DNA of 47,417 bases from an uncultured Prevotellaceae bacterium (GTDB lineage Bacteria > Bacteroidota > Bacteroidia > Bacteroidales > Bacteroidaceae): positions 1 through 47,417 of the forward strand of contig ONMA01000022.1 of the NCBI GenBank assembly GCA_900318815.1, given 5' to 3'. The notes beneath the pieces are model-generated. The model was not told where the DNA came from. It saw only the letters and a program-made list of their open reading frames with translations, and made no database searches. Both the position numbers and the translations under genes were made by a program. This document shows positions 18,290 to 26,387 of this stretch, one piece after another. Each line of letters starts with the position of its first letter. Position 1 is the stretch's first letter.

Positions 18290-20017
18290 TTATGAGTTAT
18301 TTGTTTCTGTATTGTTTCCCTTATTAGTAATTAACTCCTGCCTTTGGTGGTAGTAGCCAATGAAGAAGCGTCCTTGATCTTGTAAATCAAGCTGAGTGGG
18401 GAAACCTTCCGCATCAATCTTATTGATAATTTCTCCCTTCAATTCATCAAAGAACTTCTTACTCACTTCCAGCTTTTCTGCATGATGGTTGGAAAGATTG
18501 ATAATTGTTGGGAAAACTGTCACAGGAGTAGAGCTTGCAGCATTCATATAACGGTTACGAATGGTGTTCTGCTTATTCACAATTTCCTGAATGCGGTCAA
18601 TGACAGCAAACAGTCGGCCACAAAGGTAGCCAGGATTGGTGTTGTCTTTGTCTAACATAACGTCTATTTTTGTTTGATTATTGTTCAATCGATTTAGATA
18701 GCCTTTTATGATGGCGGCACGGGCAATATGTACGGGGTTTTTCTCTTCACTTGTTTCAGCAAGAATACGTCTGATGCATGCAGAGTAAAGAGTGTAGGGA
18801 TATGGTGTGCCTTGGAAAATACTTTTAATCACCGACTCTGGAAGGTTGGGTTGTAGTTTAGAGTCTGATCCACTAATCTTTCTTTGTAATGTTACTTCCT
18901 TTAGCAAAGAAGCTAATCCAGCATACGGTTTCTTTTCTTTTCGAGAATCAACAATATCCATGTCCTCAAAATGCTGATTGATACGTGATGCAAACTCTTT
19001 TAGTGGTATCTCTGCCCAATAGGTCACCGCTATTCTAGCAGCATTGGGAGCCAAACCAAGAATATAGAATTTATCGTCAAGTGTTGTTTTCAAACTGCCG
19101 GAATAAATAGACTTAAGCACTTTACGGACTTGCTCAATCCTTCTGTTCGGATCATCGTCTGATTCGTTAAAATCAAATATGCTAAATATGCTCTTTTCGG
19201 CCAGTCTGCCTGCTTCATCGTCCTTTGAGGCCCAAAACAGGAATGTGCGGTTGCCAACCGTGAACTTATTTCGTGAATCTGATTCCAGCAAATGGTTGAG
19301 GGCTGTGGTATAAGCAAACTCAGCCTCTTCGCTTATAGGTGCGTTAGCTCCTTGCTCTTTCCCATAAGAGTCATAACCCTTGCCATCTTTAAACGACACC
19401 AAAGAAGAAAACGCATTACCCTGGAAAGGCACTTTTGTGTGTACTCTGGCTATTTTTCCTTGACTGCCAGTAATCAAACATACCTGTAGATCTGCATTCT
19501 CAGCTTTCTCTACTGATAATCTGATGACATCCTCCTCCACTGCAGCTATTGATGCTGAGCCATTAAGCAGAAATGATACATTCTTTGTTGATATTGACAT
19601 TTCTTTCCACAAAATATCATTTTTCAAAACATCATAGATACTTGGATATTTATTATAAAAGTTGTATATAGCATTGACAGTGATATTCTGTGGAATCATC
19701 TTTTTTAGCTCTTCAACTCGATTAATAAAAGCATTGTTGCATAGTACTGCTTTTTCTTGATTCTTCTCTGAATACCCAGTAACATACTCACAATTATCCC
19801 ATAAATAATTACTAATAAATTTACGTCCCGATCTTTGAACTGTTTGAGAAACAAGAAAAACTTGTGCATGTTTCTTGTCAATCATCCTACTTTCAATGCG
19901 AAGAAACGTACCACAGTTATCTATAACGATTAGATAACCGATTTCTTTTAACTCCAAGCCTTTCTTTGGTAGATTTCCAAGGCGATGGTAATAGTCATAT
20001 AGTGCTTTCAGAATCAT
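18290..20017 (-). CDS. cas8c: type I-C Cascade large subunit Cas8c (Csd1)
   Basis: The protein has 575 residues, typical of Csd1, and opens [35 protein letters not shown], a serine-rich NGSASIA-type segment, is seen in the N-terminal half. The C-terminal part holds [20 protein letters not shown] and [11 protein letters not shown], both usual near the Csd1 end. The subunit recognises the PAM and recruits Cas3. The start overlaps the cas5 stop by 4 nt. Confidence 0.95.
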   Translation of the reverse strand: MILKALYDYYHRLGNLPKKGLELKEIGYLIVIDNCGTFLRIESRMIDKKHAQVFLVSQTVQRSGRKFISNYLWDNCEYVTGYSEKNQEKAVLCNNAFINRVEELKKMIPQNITVNAIYNFYNKYPSIYDVLKNDILWKEMSISTKNVSFLLNGSASIAAVEEDVIRLSVEKAENADLQVCLITGSQGKIARVHTKVPFQGNAFSSLVSFKDGKGYDSYGKEQGANAPISEEAEFAYTTALNHLLESDSRNKFTVGNRTFLFWASKDDEAGRLAEKSIFSIFDFNESDDDPNRRIEQVRKVLKSIYSGSLKTTLDDKFYILGLAPNAARIAVTYWAEIPLKEFASRINQHFEDMDIVDSRKEKKPYAGLASLLKEVTLQRKISGSDSKLQPNLPESVIKSIFQGTPYPYTLYSACIRRILAETSEEKNPVHIARAAIIKGYLNRLNNNQTKIDVMLDKDNTNPGYLCGRLFAVIDRIQEIVNKQNTIRNRYMNAASSTPVTVFPTIINLSNHHAEKLEVSKKFFDELKGEIINKIDAEGFPTQLDLQDQGRFFIGYYHQRQELITNKGNNTETNNS

Positions 20018-20712
20018 CTCAGTATCTCCTCACTATCTTTAGGTGGAACAATAATGATGCCATTCTCCATTCGTGCCCGATAGAACATGGCGGGTGGATT
20101 CTTGATGTCGCTCTCAAAATCCATATCATAAAGCATAATGCCCAAGTCCCGACTCTCCGCTATTGGCCTTGACAACTCGTCATTATCGGGGTCAACAAAC
20201 CGGAAAGAGGCCACGCATTCCCTTGTACCGAGATATGGTTGGTTGAAACATTGTCCCTTTCTGGCACGCCGCTCAAACATGGCATTGTATTTTCCAGGGT
20301 TCTCGTCTTTTCGCAACGATTCCTTCTCTTCTTCGTCAATCAGAGGGTTCTTTGTCTCTTTCCTTTTCCAACGCGGGATGAACACCAGCTTTGCCCAGAG
20401 CCTATAACGCACGTCTTGCAACATCAAGGTGTTCTTTTGCTGGCGTTTTTCTTCAATGAAGATGGGATTCTTCGAAGCTACCGCTCCCACCTCGTTTCTT
20501 CTTACCGAAGTCCACTTGATAGGATTCAGTACCTCAATCTTCGTCACTTGCCAGTATATGGCCGGTTTCCAGAATATAGCCTCGAAGATGGCACGTGCTG
20601 CCGATGGGGTGATGACATCGTAGCTGACGCGCTCCACCTTCAGTTCTGGGCGTGTAAAGCAGGCTATTGGCCCCCACACTTCCAAGCAGAATTCTTTATC
20701 AGTATATTCCAT
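20014..20712 (-). CDS. cas5: type I-C Cas5 (Cas5d/Cas5c), crRNA-processing endonuclease
   Basis: The chosen start is ATG at 20712 (MEYTDKEFCLEVWGPIACFT), 5 nt after the cas3 stop; the longer frame to 20745 would overlap cas3. The protein has 232 residues with RPELKVERVSYDVITPSAARAIFEAIFWKP, the conserved Cas5d core (written here in two parts: RPELKVERVSYDVITPSA, RAIFEAIFWKP). In type I-C, Cas5 replaces Cas6: it cuts the repeat hairpin and holds the crRNA 5' handle. No cas6 gene is present, in agreement. It ends with a 4-nt overlap on cas8c. Confidence 0.96.
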   Translation of the reverse strand: MEYTDKEFCLEVWGPIACFTRPELKVERVSYDVITPSAARAIFEAIFWKPAIYWQVTKIEVLNPIKWTSVRRNEVGAVASKNPIFIEEKRQQKNTLMLQDVRYRLWAKLVFIPRWKRKETKNPLIDEEEKESLRKDENPGKYNAMFERRARKGQCFNQPYLGTRECVASFRFVDPDNDELSRPIAESRDLGIMLYDMDFESDIKNPPAMFYRARMENGIIIVPPKDSEEILR

Positions 20713-20717
20713 ATTCT

Positions 20718-22904
20718 TCAGATTATAAACGTTTCTTCTAACCATTGATTCTCCATCGTCAATCCCGTGTCTGCTTTGTAGAAACCGGGATTGGTGATAG
20801 CGTAGATGTTTTCAAAAGGCTCATTGATAGCCCCGATGTTTTGTAGCGTCCTGAAATCTTGTTCACGAATATTGACGCTATATTGCGACAGCTTTTTCAT
20901 CAAGGAATAGGAAGGCCCTTGCGAAATGAGTTGTTGGTAATACTTGAGACTCCCGTTCCAGTTGACAATGACAGATCTTGTCTGGTCATCTATTAAATGG
21001 AACACCTCTGCCGCTTTCTCAAACTCCACATCAATCTTGTAAAGGAGTTCTTGCATGCTGTACTTAACCCCTTTTACCGTAACACTGTCGAAGGAGTCGA
21101 TCCGACAATGAAGTTGTCGGAAGTAGCTGTTCATAGTCTCGGGAGCAAACCAGTCGTGCTGTTTCCCTATGCTTAAGCGGGCGTTGTTCGTCTGGGAGAT
21201 GAAGCCAGGTGGCAGCGGATGCTCTTTTCCTAAGCTAAACACGTAGGTAGTACAAATCCTTTGTTTGCCTTCCCTGTTGCAACGTCCTGCTGCCTGCAGG
21301 ATAGAGTCAAGACCTGCTTCTTGTCGGAACACGACGGGGAAGTCGATGTCAACGCCAGCTTCTATCAACTGGGTGGCAATCACCCGAATGGGGTTGCCAC
21401 CTTGATTTTTTAGTGCTTCCTTGATATGGGCAATGGTGTCAGAGACATGGGCAGGGCACATCATTCGGGAAAGATGCAGGCAGACACCTTCTTTGGGCAA
21501 ACGGTCGTAGAGTTCTTTCGCATCGCGGCGGGTATTCACAATGCATAATACTCTCTGATGCTTGGCCAGCTCCTTGGCAATTTCATCGTAAGTATTCGCT
21601 TCTTCCATAAACTGCAATTCCACACGACGCAGTTTCTCATGCAATCGTGCTTCCTCTGGAATGATTTCCCGAACAGATGGCAATGCGTCAAAACTTGCGT
21701 TTGGGTTTGTCCCTTCTATCCTTCCGCTTAGTATGGGTTGACTGGCAGTTGTAAAGAGAACGGAAACAGCAAACACCCGTTGAAGTGTGTCGAGAGTATA
21801 TACGATGGGCTTATAGAATCCCAAGGGGAGCGTCTGCACTTCGTCAAGAATGATGACACTCTTCACGATGTTGTGCAGTTTGCGGCAATCTGAGCGTTTG
21901 TTGCTGAAGAGCGACTCAAAGAGCTGGACGTTGGTAGTAACGATGATAGGATAGTCCCAGTTCTCTGTGGCTAACTGAATACGTTCGCACAGCTCTTCGT
22001 CCTTGATGTCTTCTGGATTGATGTTTGAATGGTGTTCCAACACATTGTCCTCACCAAAGATTCCTTTCAAGGTAGCCGCCGTCTGAACAATGATACTGGT
22101 ATAGGGAATGGCAATGATGACACGTTGCTTGTTGTTCTTTACTGCATGATGCAGTGCCCAGAGAATAGAAGCCAAGGTCTTTCCTCCACCTGTGGGAACA
22201 GTGAGGCTATAGAAACCACAAGCTTCCTGGCTCGCTTTGACGCATTGCTCTTGCACATAGTTGCGTATGCGGTTGACTTCTGTGTCAGGGCTGTTGCTTC
22301 TTTTTTCTTGCAAATGCTTTTCCAGCCTCATCAAGAGTTCCGGCATTGATGTGTGGCAGCCACGCAATTTTGCCTGTTCGGTATTCATAAAGGCTTCTGT
22401 GTCCAGACTGTCGGCATCCACCAGGCAAGAGAAGAGCATGCGCACAAAATGGTGCAGGTCGTGTTTTTCCATCTTCGGCAGTCTGGGTTGAATCGGAATT
22501 GGCGCATCCAGCGTGACATCTTTCGGAATATCCCGTTTCATTTCCCCGACATAATCACTGTAATCATAGAGCCCTCGGTGATGTCCTGCAATGGGCTGTG
22601 CTATGAGAGATGCAATCATGGGGTATTGCTTTTGAGCGATGAGTGCCCCCACGTAGGCATGGCTGTAGTCGCCTTCCACCCGAACGGATGGATCCAGCCC
22701 ACTTTCTTTTATAATATGCTGTTGAAAAGCTTTCTTCTCTTTTCCTTTGTCGTGCAGCAACCCGAGGACACGTCCCCATTCACCCATGCCGAACTCGGCA
22801 GCAAAGACCTCAGCTAAGTTTGCCACTCCCTGTTGGTGAGTGTCGTTCGACTGAGTTTCCTTGTTGGGCTGTCTAACATGTGAAATAATCGTTTTAGGTT
22901 GCAT
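20718..22904 (-). CDS. cas3: CRISPR-associated helicase-nuclease Cas3
   Basis: The protein has 728 residues. An N-terminal HD nuclease has H23, then LLHDKGKE (H51-D52) and AGHHRG (about 106-111). The SF2 helicase carries PTGGGKT (237-243), DEVQ in ILDEVQTLP (354-357), TTASQP, and the motif V-VI region ATQLIEAGVDIDFPVVF / LQAAGRCNREGK. Cas3 is recruited to target-bound Cascade and degrades the non-target strand. It is the first gene of the operon. The 5' region has only a weak promoter candidate (TATTTTTG at 22974-22967). Confidence 0.97.
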   Translation of the reverse strand: MQPKTIISHVRQPNKETQSNDTHQQGVANLAEVFAAEFGMGEWGRVLGLLHDKGKEKKAFQQHIIKESGLDPSVRVEGDYSHAYVGALIAQKQYPMIASLIAQPIAGHHRGLYDYSDYVGEMKRDIPKDVTLDAPIPIQPRLPKMEKHDLHHFVRMLFSCLVDADSLDTEAFMNTEQAKLRGCHTSMPELLMRLEKHLQEKRSNSPDTEVNRIRNYVQEQCVKASQEACGFYSLTVPTGGGKTLASILWALHHAVKNNKQRVIIAIPYTSIIVQTAATLKGIFGEDNVLEHHSNINPEDIKDEELCERIQLATENWDYPIIVTTNVQLFESLFSNKRSDCRKLHNIVKSVIILDEVQTLPLGFYKPIVYTLDTLQRVFAVSVLFTTASQPILSGRIEGTNPNASFDALPSVREIIPEEARLHEKLRRVELQFMEEANTYDEIAKELAKHQRVLCIVNTRRDAKELYDRLPKEGVCLHLSRMMCPAHVSDTIAHIKEALKNQGGNPIRVIATQLIEAGVDIDFPVVFRQEAGLDSILQAAGRCNREGKQRICTTYVFSLGKEHPLPPGFISQTNNARLSIGKQHDWFAPETMNSYFRQLHCRIDSFDSVTVKGVKYSMQELLYKIDVEFEKAAEVFHLIDDQTRSVIVNWNGSLKYYQQLISQGPSYSLMKKLSQYSVNIREQDFRTLQNIGAINEPFENIYAITNPGFYKADTGLTMENQWLEETFII

Positions 22905-22966
22905 ATTCTTTGTAATTTAAGCTGCATGCCTACCTTCAAAAAGGCATCCTGCCAATGAATCCCGTG

Positions 22967-22974
22967 CAAAAATA
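22967..22974 (-). promoter_or_regulatory. possible -7 box for the cas operon
   Basis: TATTTTTG on the minus strand fits TAnnTTTG and lies about 65 nt before the cas3 start. No good TTTG is found about 20 nt further upstream, so this is tentative. Confidence 0.3.
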
Positions 22975-23075
22975 CAAAAAGATTTCGATACCGAGTCGGT
23001 TTTTTCTTTTATTTTAGAAAAATCACTCAAAAAGGAATGCAAATAGAGAAAAAACTATAAAATCTTGGTGTTTTC

Positions 23076-23107
23076 TTTGCATCTTTCAAAAATAATGTTT
23101 ATCTTTG
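23076..23107 (+). promoter_or_regulatory. Bacteroidetes promoter for a candidate small RNA
   Basis: TTTG (23076-23079), 20 nt, TATCTTTG (23100-23107). No coding frame follows on this strand. Confidence 0.7.
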
Positions 23108-23113
23108 CAACGT

Positions 23114-23222
23114 CAGATTGTATGTTCTGGCTATCCGGGTAGAATCCCGCGTAGGGTAAGGCTTTATCGATACTGCCCAATTTTATAGAGAGCCGTCGTT
23201 CAGCGATAGCTCTTTATTTTTG
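23114..23222 (+). ncRNA. candidate small RNA of ~108 nt, divergent from cas3
   Basis: The predicted transcript starts about 7 nt after the -7 box and ends at a rho-independent terminator. It has no open frame of useful length. GGGTAGAATCCCGCGTAGGG and a following GGTAAGGC...ACTGCCC segment could pair, suggesting structure. I do not recognise the family. It is transcribed away from the cas operon, 210 bp upstream of cas3. The promoter and terminator are seen directly; a functional RNA is inference. Confidence 0.45.
23189..23221 (+). terminator. rho-independent terminator of the candidate small RNA
   Basis: AGAGC (23189-23193) pairs with GCTCT (23209-23213). The inner CGTCG/CGATA arms extend the stem to ten positions with one mismatch and a 5-nt loop. 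TTTATTTTTG follows. Confidence 0.7.
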
Positions 23223-23250
23223 TCTGTACTTCATCAAGAAGTTCCTGATA

Positions 23251-23373
23251 TTACGCTAATACCACCTCAGCGGGAATGCCAAGCACCTTGTGTATGCTGC
23301 GAGCCACCTCGAAACTCAGCGAGCGACGGCCATGAATAAGGTCGCTGAACATGGTGGAACTGATACCTATCAT
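23251..23373 (-). CDS. short HTH (XRE/HigA-like) protein, probably truncated
   Basis: A 40-codon frame starts with an ATG overlapping the DUF2442 stop by 4 nt (ATGA). It reads MIGISSTMFSDLIHGRRSLS then FEVARSIHKVLGIPAEVVLA. This matches the recognition helix and the end of HigA-type XRE antitoxins (GIS-x-x-x-SDLLNGKR-x-LS pattern, LGIPAE). The first HTH helices are missing, so it is probably a decayed antitoxin or the remains of a DUF2442-HTH fusion. The tight overlap leaves open that the short form is expressed. Confidence 0.5.
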   Translation of the reverse strand: MIGISSTMFSDLIHGRRSLSFEVARSIHKVLGIPAEVVLA

Positions 23374-23606
23374 GCAGCCACACCTATTTCATAGAGATAT
23401 TCAGGTGCAAAGTCGGCACCATTTTCCCACTCGATGGTGTTGAACTTGATGGTGAACCGTTTAAAAAACTCCAAATCCTTCAGAGGTGCGAATACACCAC
23501 CATTAAGAGACTGAGACAAGTCTACTATTTTCGTCTCACCATTGTTGAACAGCAACTTAACTCTGTAGCCATCCAAATAATCTGCTTTCGTAACTTCAAT
23601 AAACAT
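23370..23606 (-). CDS. DUF2442 domain protein
   Basis: The protein has 78 residues. VTKADYLDGYRVKLLFNNGE, IVDLSQSLNGGVFAPLKD and FNTIEWENGADFAPEYLYE are typical DUF2442 motifs. DUF2442 proteins are small, regularly follow DUF4160 genes, and are often joined to an XRE helix-turn-helix. They are suspected parts of toxin-antitoxin-like cassettes, but no biochemical role is established. The gene follows the DUF4160 gene by 8 nt and overlaps the short HTH frame. Confidence 0.85.
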   Translation of the reverse strand: MFIEVTKADYLDGYRVKLLFNNGETKIVDLSQSLNGGVFAPLKDLEFFKRFTIKFNTIEWENGADFAPEYLYEIGVAA

Positions 23607-23614
23607 AATTATCC

Positions 23615-23872
23615 TTATTTAAGTGGTTCAATCTTGTCAAGTTGCTCACCTTTCTGAGCCTTTTCCCAATTCGCCATTAACTCATGACGGTGATCTTCAA
23701 GCCATTCAAGAATCATACGCAATGCTCTGCCTGGCATCTCGCCTTTGACGATACCATCTTTAATGTTCACGATGCACTTATAGTCACCATACCATGCATG
23801 GAAATGAGGTGGCTGATGGTCAGAGAAGTTCATCCAAATGTATATTCCGTAAAAGAAACAAATCTGTGGCAT
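23615..23872 (-). CDS. DUF4160 domain protein
   Basis: The 85-residue protein reads MPQICFFYGIYIWMNFSDHQ then PPHFHAWYGDY. The PPHFHA block is diagnostic of DUF4160, and MPGRALRMILEWLEDHRHEL completes the domain. It is the first gene of the DUF4160-DUF2442-HTH cassette, behind a promoter at 23923-23954. By association it may be a toxin-like partner, though this is not demonstrated. The cassette sits next to the CRISPR-Cas locus, where defence-associated small modules tend to gather. Confidence 0.88.
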   Translation of the reverse strand: MPQICFFYGIYIWMNFSDHQPPHFHAWYGDYKCIVNIKDGIVKGEMPGRALRMILEWLEDHRHELMANWEKAQKGEQLDKIEPLK

Positions 23873-23922
23873 AACTATTATCTGTTTTTTTAGTAAATGA
23901 CATTATCGTCGCATTCTGTTTG

Positions 23923-23954
23923 CAAATATAATGGTTTTCTTTGAATTATCCAAG
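23923..23954 (-). promoter_or_regulatory. promoter for the DUF4160-DUF2442 cassette
   Basis: TATATTTG (23930-23923) on the minus strand, with CTTG 20 nt upstream (23954-23951) as an imperfect -33 box. It lies about 50 nt from the start codon. Confidence 0.5.
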
Positions 23955-24005
23955 TTATTTTAATTCTTTATTTCATAGGGAATGCAAAGAATCTTTGGAA
24001 AACGT

Positions 24006-24036
24006 TTTGCCATATCGAAGATTATTCGTAACTTTG
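24006..24036 (+). promoter_or_regulatory. Bacteroidetes promoter for the structured RNA and possibly ribE
   Basis: TTTG (24006-24009), 19 nt, TAACTTTG (24029-24036). Transcription would start near 24043. Confidence 0.7.
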
Positions 24037-24042
24037 CAGCAG

Positions 24043-24242
24043 AATTACAAAAAACACGGGGCCGTATTGGTTCGATCGGGATACTCATCAAATAAATCTT
24101 GAAAACCGGGATGTCTTCTCCTGTCAATGGCGGGCCGCTAACCAAGCATCTTGATGCCGGCGGATTACAAAGGCGGAGAGTTCCCACAACCTGTGATAAA
24201 GGAGTTTTCATCACATCACCCTTACGGCCCCATTCTTTTTCC
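24043..24242 (+). ncRNA. structured RNA of ~190 nt with 6S-like architecture, or a ribE leader element
   Basis: The core 24058-24231 is closed by a 9-bp perfect stem (GGGGCCGTA at 24058-24066, TACGGCCCC at 24223-24231) followed by TTCTTTTT. An apical stem is formed by GGGA (24108-24111) with TCCC (24182-24185), then TCTCC with GGAGA. It continues into GC-rich hairpins, including GCATC-TT-GATGC. Between closing and apical stems lies a large internal loop with a small hairpin on the 3' side (TGTGAT / ATCACA, about 24192-24215). Size and layout resemble 6S RNA, which mimics an open promoter. No FMN riboswitch core is present. A cis role on riboflavin synthase, which starts 21 nt beyond the T-tract, is the alternative. 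Confidence 0.5.
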
Positions 24243-24262
24243 ATTTATCATTTTAACAGAAT

Positions 24263-24877
24263 ATGTTTTCCGGCATTATCGAAGAATTTGCTACCGTGGT
24301 AGCCATCCATCAGGACAGAGACAACATTGACTTCACACTCACCTGCTCATTCACCCAGGAACTGAAGATTGACCAGAGTGTGGCCCACAACGGCGTGTGC
24401 CTCACCGTGGTGAGCATTGAGGGCGACCGCTATGTGGTCACCGCCATGAAAGAGACACTCGACCGAACCAACCTGGGCCTGCTGAAGGTGGGCGACAAGG
24501 TGAACGTGGAACGCTCCATGCTGATGAACGGCCGATTAGACGGACACATCGTGCAGGGCCACGTGGACCAGACCGCAACCTGCGTCGCTATGGAGGATGC
24601 CAACGGCTCGACCTACTTCACCTTTGAATATCCTGAGAACCGCGAGATGGCCCGCAAAGGCTACTTCACCGTGGACAAAGGGTCCGTGACGGTCAACGGC
24701 GTCTCGCTCACCGTCTGCAACCCTACCAGCAACACCTTCCAGGTGGCTATCATCCCCTACACGATGGAGCACACCAACTTCCAGGATATCCGCGTGGGAA
24801 CGGTGGTCAACCTGGAGTTCGACATCCTCGGCAAGTACATCGCCCGGCTGCAACAGCTCACCCAGTACAACGAATAG
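24263..24877 (+). CDS. ribE: riboflavin synthase, alpha subunit
   Basis: The protein has 204 residues and starts MFSGIIEEFATV, the conserved N-terminus of riboflavin synthase. Two lumazine-binding repeats follow: about 1-95 with VAHNGVCLTVV and LNGRLDGHIVQGHVD-type motifs (here MNGRLDGHIVQGHVDQ), and about 97-190 with KGSVTVNGVSLTVC and IIPYTMEHTNF. It dismutates two 6,7-dimethyl-8-ribityllumazine molecules to riboflavin and the pyrimidine precursor in the cytosol. It stands alone, with no other rib genes nearby. Expression may depend on read-through of the structured RNA upstream. Confidence 0.95.
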   Translation: MFSGIIEEFATVVAIHQDRDNIDFTLTCSFTQELKIDQSVAHNGVCLTVVSIEGDRYVVTAMKETLDRTNLGLLKVGDKVNVERSMLMNGRLDGHIVQGHVDQTATCVAMEDANGSTYFTFEYPENREMARKGYFTVDKGSVTVNGVSLTVCNPTSNTFQVAIIPYTMEHTNFQDIRVGTVVNLEFDILGKYIARLQQLTQYNE

Positions 24878-25008
24878 GGGAATTAGTTTCCAAGAAGCAC
24901 ACCCGTAAAAAAAGTTAAAGAGAGCGGGAAAGGTCGAAGAACAAGGCGAAAACATCTACTAATGAACTAATAATATCTATATTTTTTCTCTGATTCGTTT
25001 TTTCTTCC

Positions 25009-25016
25009 TACTTTTG
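25009..25016 (+). promoter_or_regulatory. -7 box for the TolC-MacAB-LytSR operon
   Basis: TACTTTTG fits TAnnTTTG and lies 24 nt before the tolC-like start codon at 25041. The -33 region is T-rich but lacks a clean TTTG. Confidence 0.5.
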
Positions 25017-25040
25017 CATCGTGTTAAAACAAACAGAAGT

Positions 25041-26378
25041 ATGAAGAAAGGAATCATGATGATAGCTGGTCTGCTGCTGACCGTCCCGTCGGCCACTTGG
25101 GCCCAACAGGCGTGGACGCTCGACGACTGCCTCAGCTATGCCAAAGAACACAACATCACACTGCAAAAAGCCCGTCTGCAGAAACAATCGGCAGAGGAAG
25201 ACGTAAAGAATGCGAGAGCAGCCCTGCTGCCCTCCCTGTCGGCATCGACCAACCAGAGCGTGGGCTACCGTCCCTGGCAGGACAACGGTACGACCACCGT
25301 GACCAACGGTCAGGTGAACACGAAGGTGGACAAGAGCTACTACAACGGCAACTACGGGCTGAACGCCTCCTGGACCGTGTGGAACGGCAACCGCAACCGC
25401 AACACCCTGAAGCAGAACAAGCTGACGGCAGAACAGGCTGAAGCCAACGCCGAGGTCACCGCCAACTCGATTCAAGAGCAGATTGCCCAGCTCTTCGTGC
25501 AAATACAGTACTTGCGGGAAGCGGTCAAGGTGAGCGAGCAGAGCCTTGAGACCAGTAAGAAAAATGAGGAACGCGGGCGCGCGATGGTGGAAGTGGGGAA
25601 GATGTCGAAGGCCGACCTGGCACAGCTGACGGCCCAGCGCGCCTCCGACGAATATGTCATTATCGAGTCGCGTGCGAACATTGCCAAATGCAGGCTGCAA
25701 CTGAAACAACTGTTAGAGATAGACGGCACGCAGGAGTTTGACGTGGCCGTCGACGACGTGACCGACGAACAGGCACTGGCCACCATCCCAGGACTGCAGA
25801 CCGTCTACACCCAAGCCCTGACCTCGCGCCCAGAGATTCGCAGCAGCGAACTGGCCGTGAAGAGCAGCGAGCTGAGCATCAAGATAGCAAAGGCCGGCTG
25901 GCTGCCCACGTTGAACATGACGGGCGGATTCGGCACCAGCACCAACTCCCTGTCGAACAACACCTGGGAAAAGCAACTGAAGACCAACTTCGATGCCTCA
26001 GCAGGACTCTCAGTGAGCATCCCCATCTTCGACCAGCGCCAGACAAAGACATCCGTCAAGAAAGCCCGCATACAGCGCGAACAGGCCTTGCTCGACATGC
26101 AGGACACACAGAAGCAGCTCTACCAGACCATTGAGAACTACTGGCTCGATGCCGAGACCAACCAGGCAAAGCTGCGCTCGGCCATTGCCACGGAGGAAAG
26201 CGAACAGCAGAGCTACGACCTGCTGCAGGAACAGTTCAACCTCGGCCTGAAGAACATCGTGGAACTGATGACGGGCAAAGACCATCTGCTCACGGCACAG
26301 CAAAACCGCCTGCAAAGCAAGTACCTGGCCGTACTGGCACTACAGATGCTGAAATTCTATAGTGGAGAAACAAAATAA
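25041..26378 (+). CDS. TolC-family outer membrane efflux protein
   Basis: ATG at 25041 (MKKGIMMIAGLLLTVPSATW, signal peptide ending at AQQA) is preferred to the upstream ATG at 25014, which falls on the promoter. The mature part has two internally repeated helical halves (WTLDDCLSYAKEHNITLQKA; later LTSRPEIRSSELAVKSSELS) and beta-barrel segments (SASTNQSVGY, YGLNASWTVWNGN). This is the OEP/TolC fold, a trimeric outer-membrane tunnel. About 445 residues is normal. It is the first gene of an exporter operon with MacA and MacB homologues. Confidence 0.93.
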   Translation: MKKGIMMIAGLLLTVPSATWAQQAWTLDDCLSYAKEHNITLQKARLQKQSAEEDVKNARAALLPSLSASTNQSVGYRPWQDNGTTTVTNGQVNTKVDKSYYNGNYGLNASWTVWNGNRNRNTLKQNKLTAEQAEANAEVTANSIQEQIAQLFVQIQYLREAVKVSEQSLETSKKNEERGRAMVEVGKMSKADLAQLTAQRASDEYVIIESRANIAKCRLQLKQLLEIDGTQEFDVAVDDVTDEQALATIPGLQTVYTQALTSRPEIRSSELAVKSSELSIKIAKAGWLPTLNMTGGFGTSTNSLSNNTWEKQLKTNFDASAGLSVSIPIFDQRQTKTSVKKARIQREQALLDMQDTQKQLYQTIENYWLDAETNQAKLRSAIATEESEQQSYDLLQEQFNLGLKNIVELMTGKDHLLTAQQNRLQSKYLAVLALQMLKFYSGETK

Positions 26379-26387
26379 ACAGACAAT

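Noticed and set aside
18290-22904. Anti-CRISPR or broken cas genes
   Set aside because: All seven cas frames are full length with their key motifs intact, so the system looks functional.
23114-23222. tracrRNA-like RNA for the CRISPR system
   Set aside because: Type I-C systems do not use tracrRNA, and I see no anti-repeat complementary to the CRISPR repeat in this segment.
24043-24262. FMN riboswitch upstream of ribE
   Set aside because: The conserved aptamer segments (AGGGTGAAATTCCC-type and its partner) are absent on this strand.
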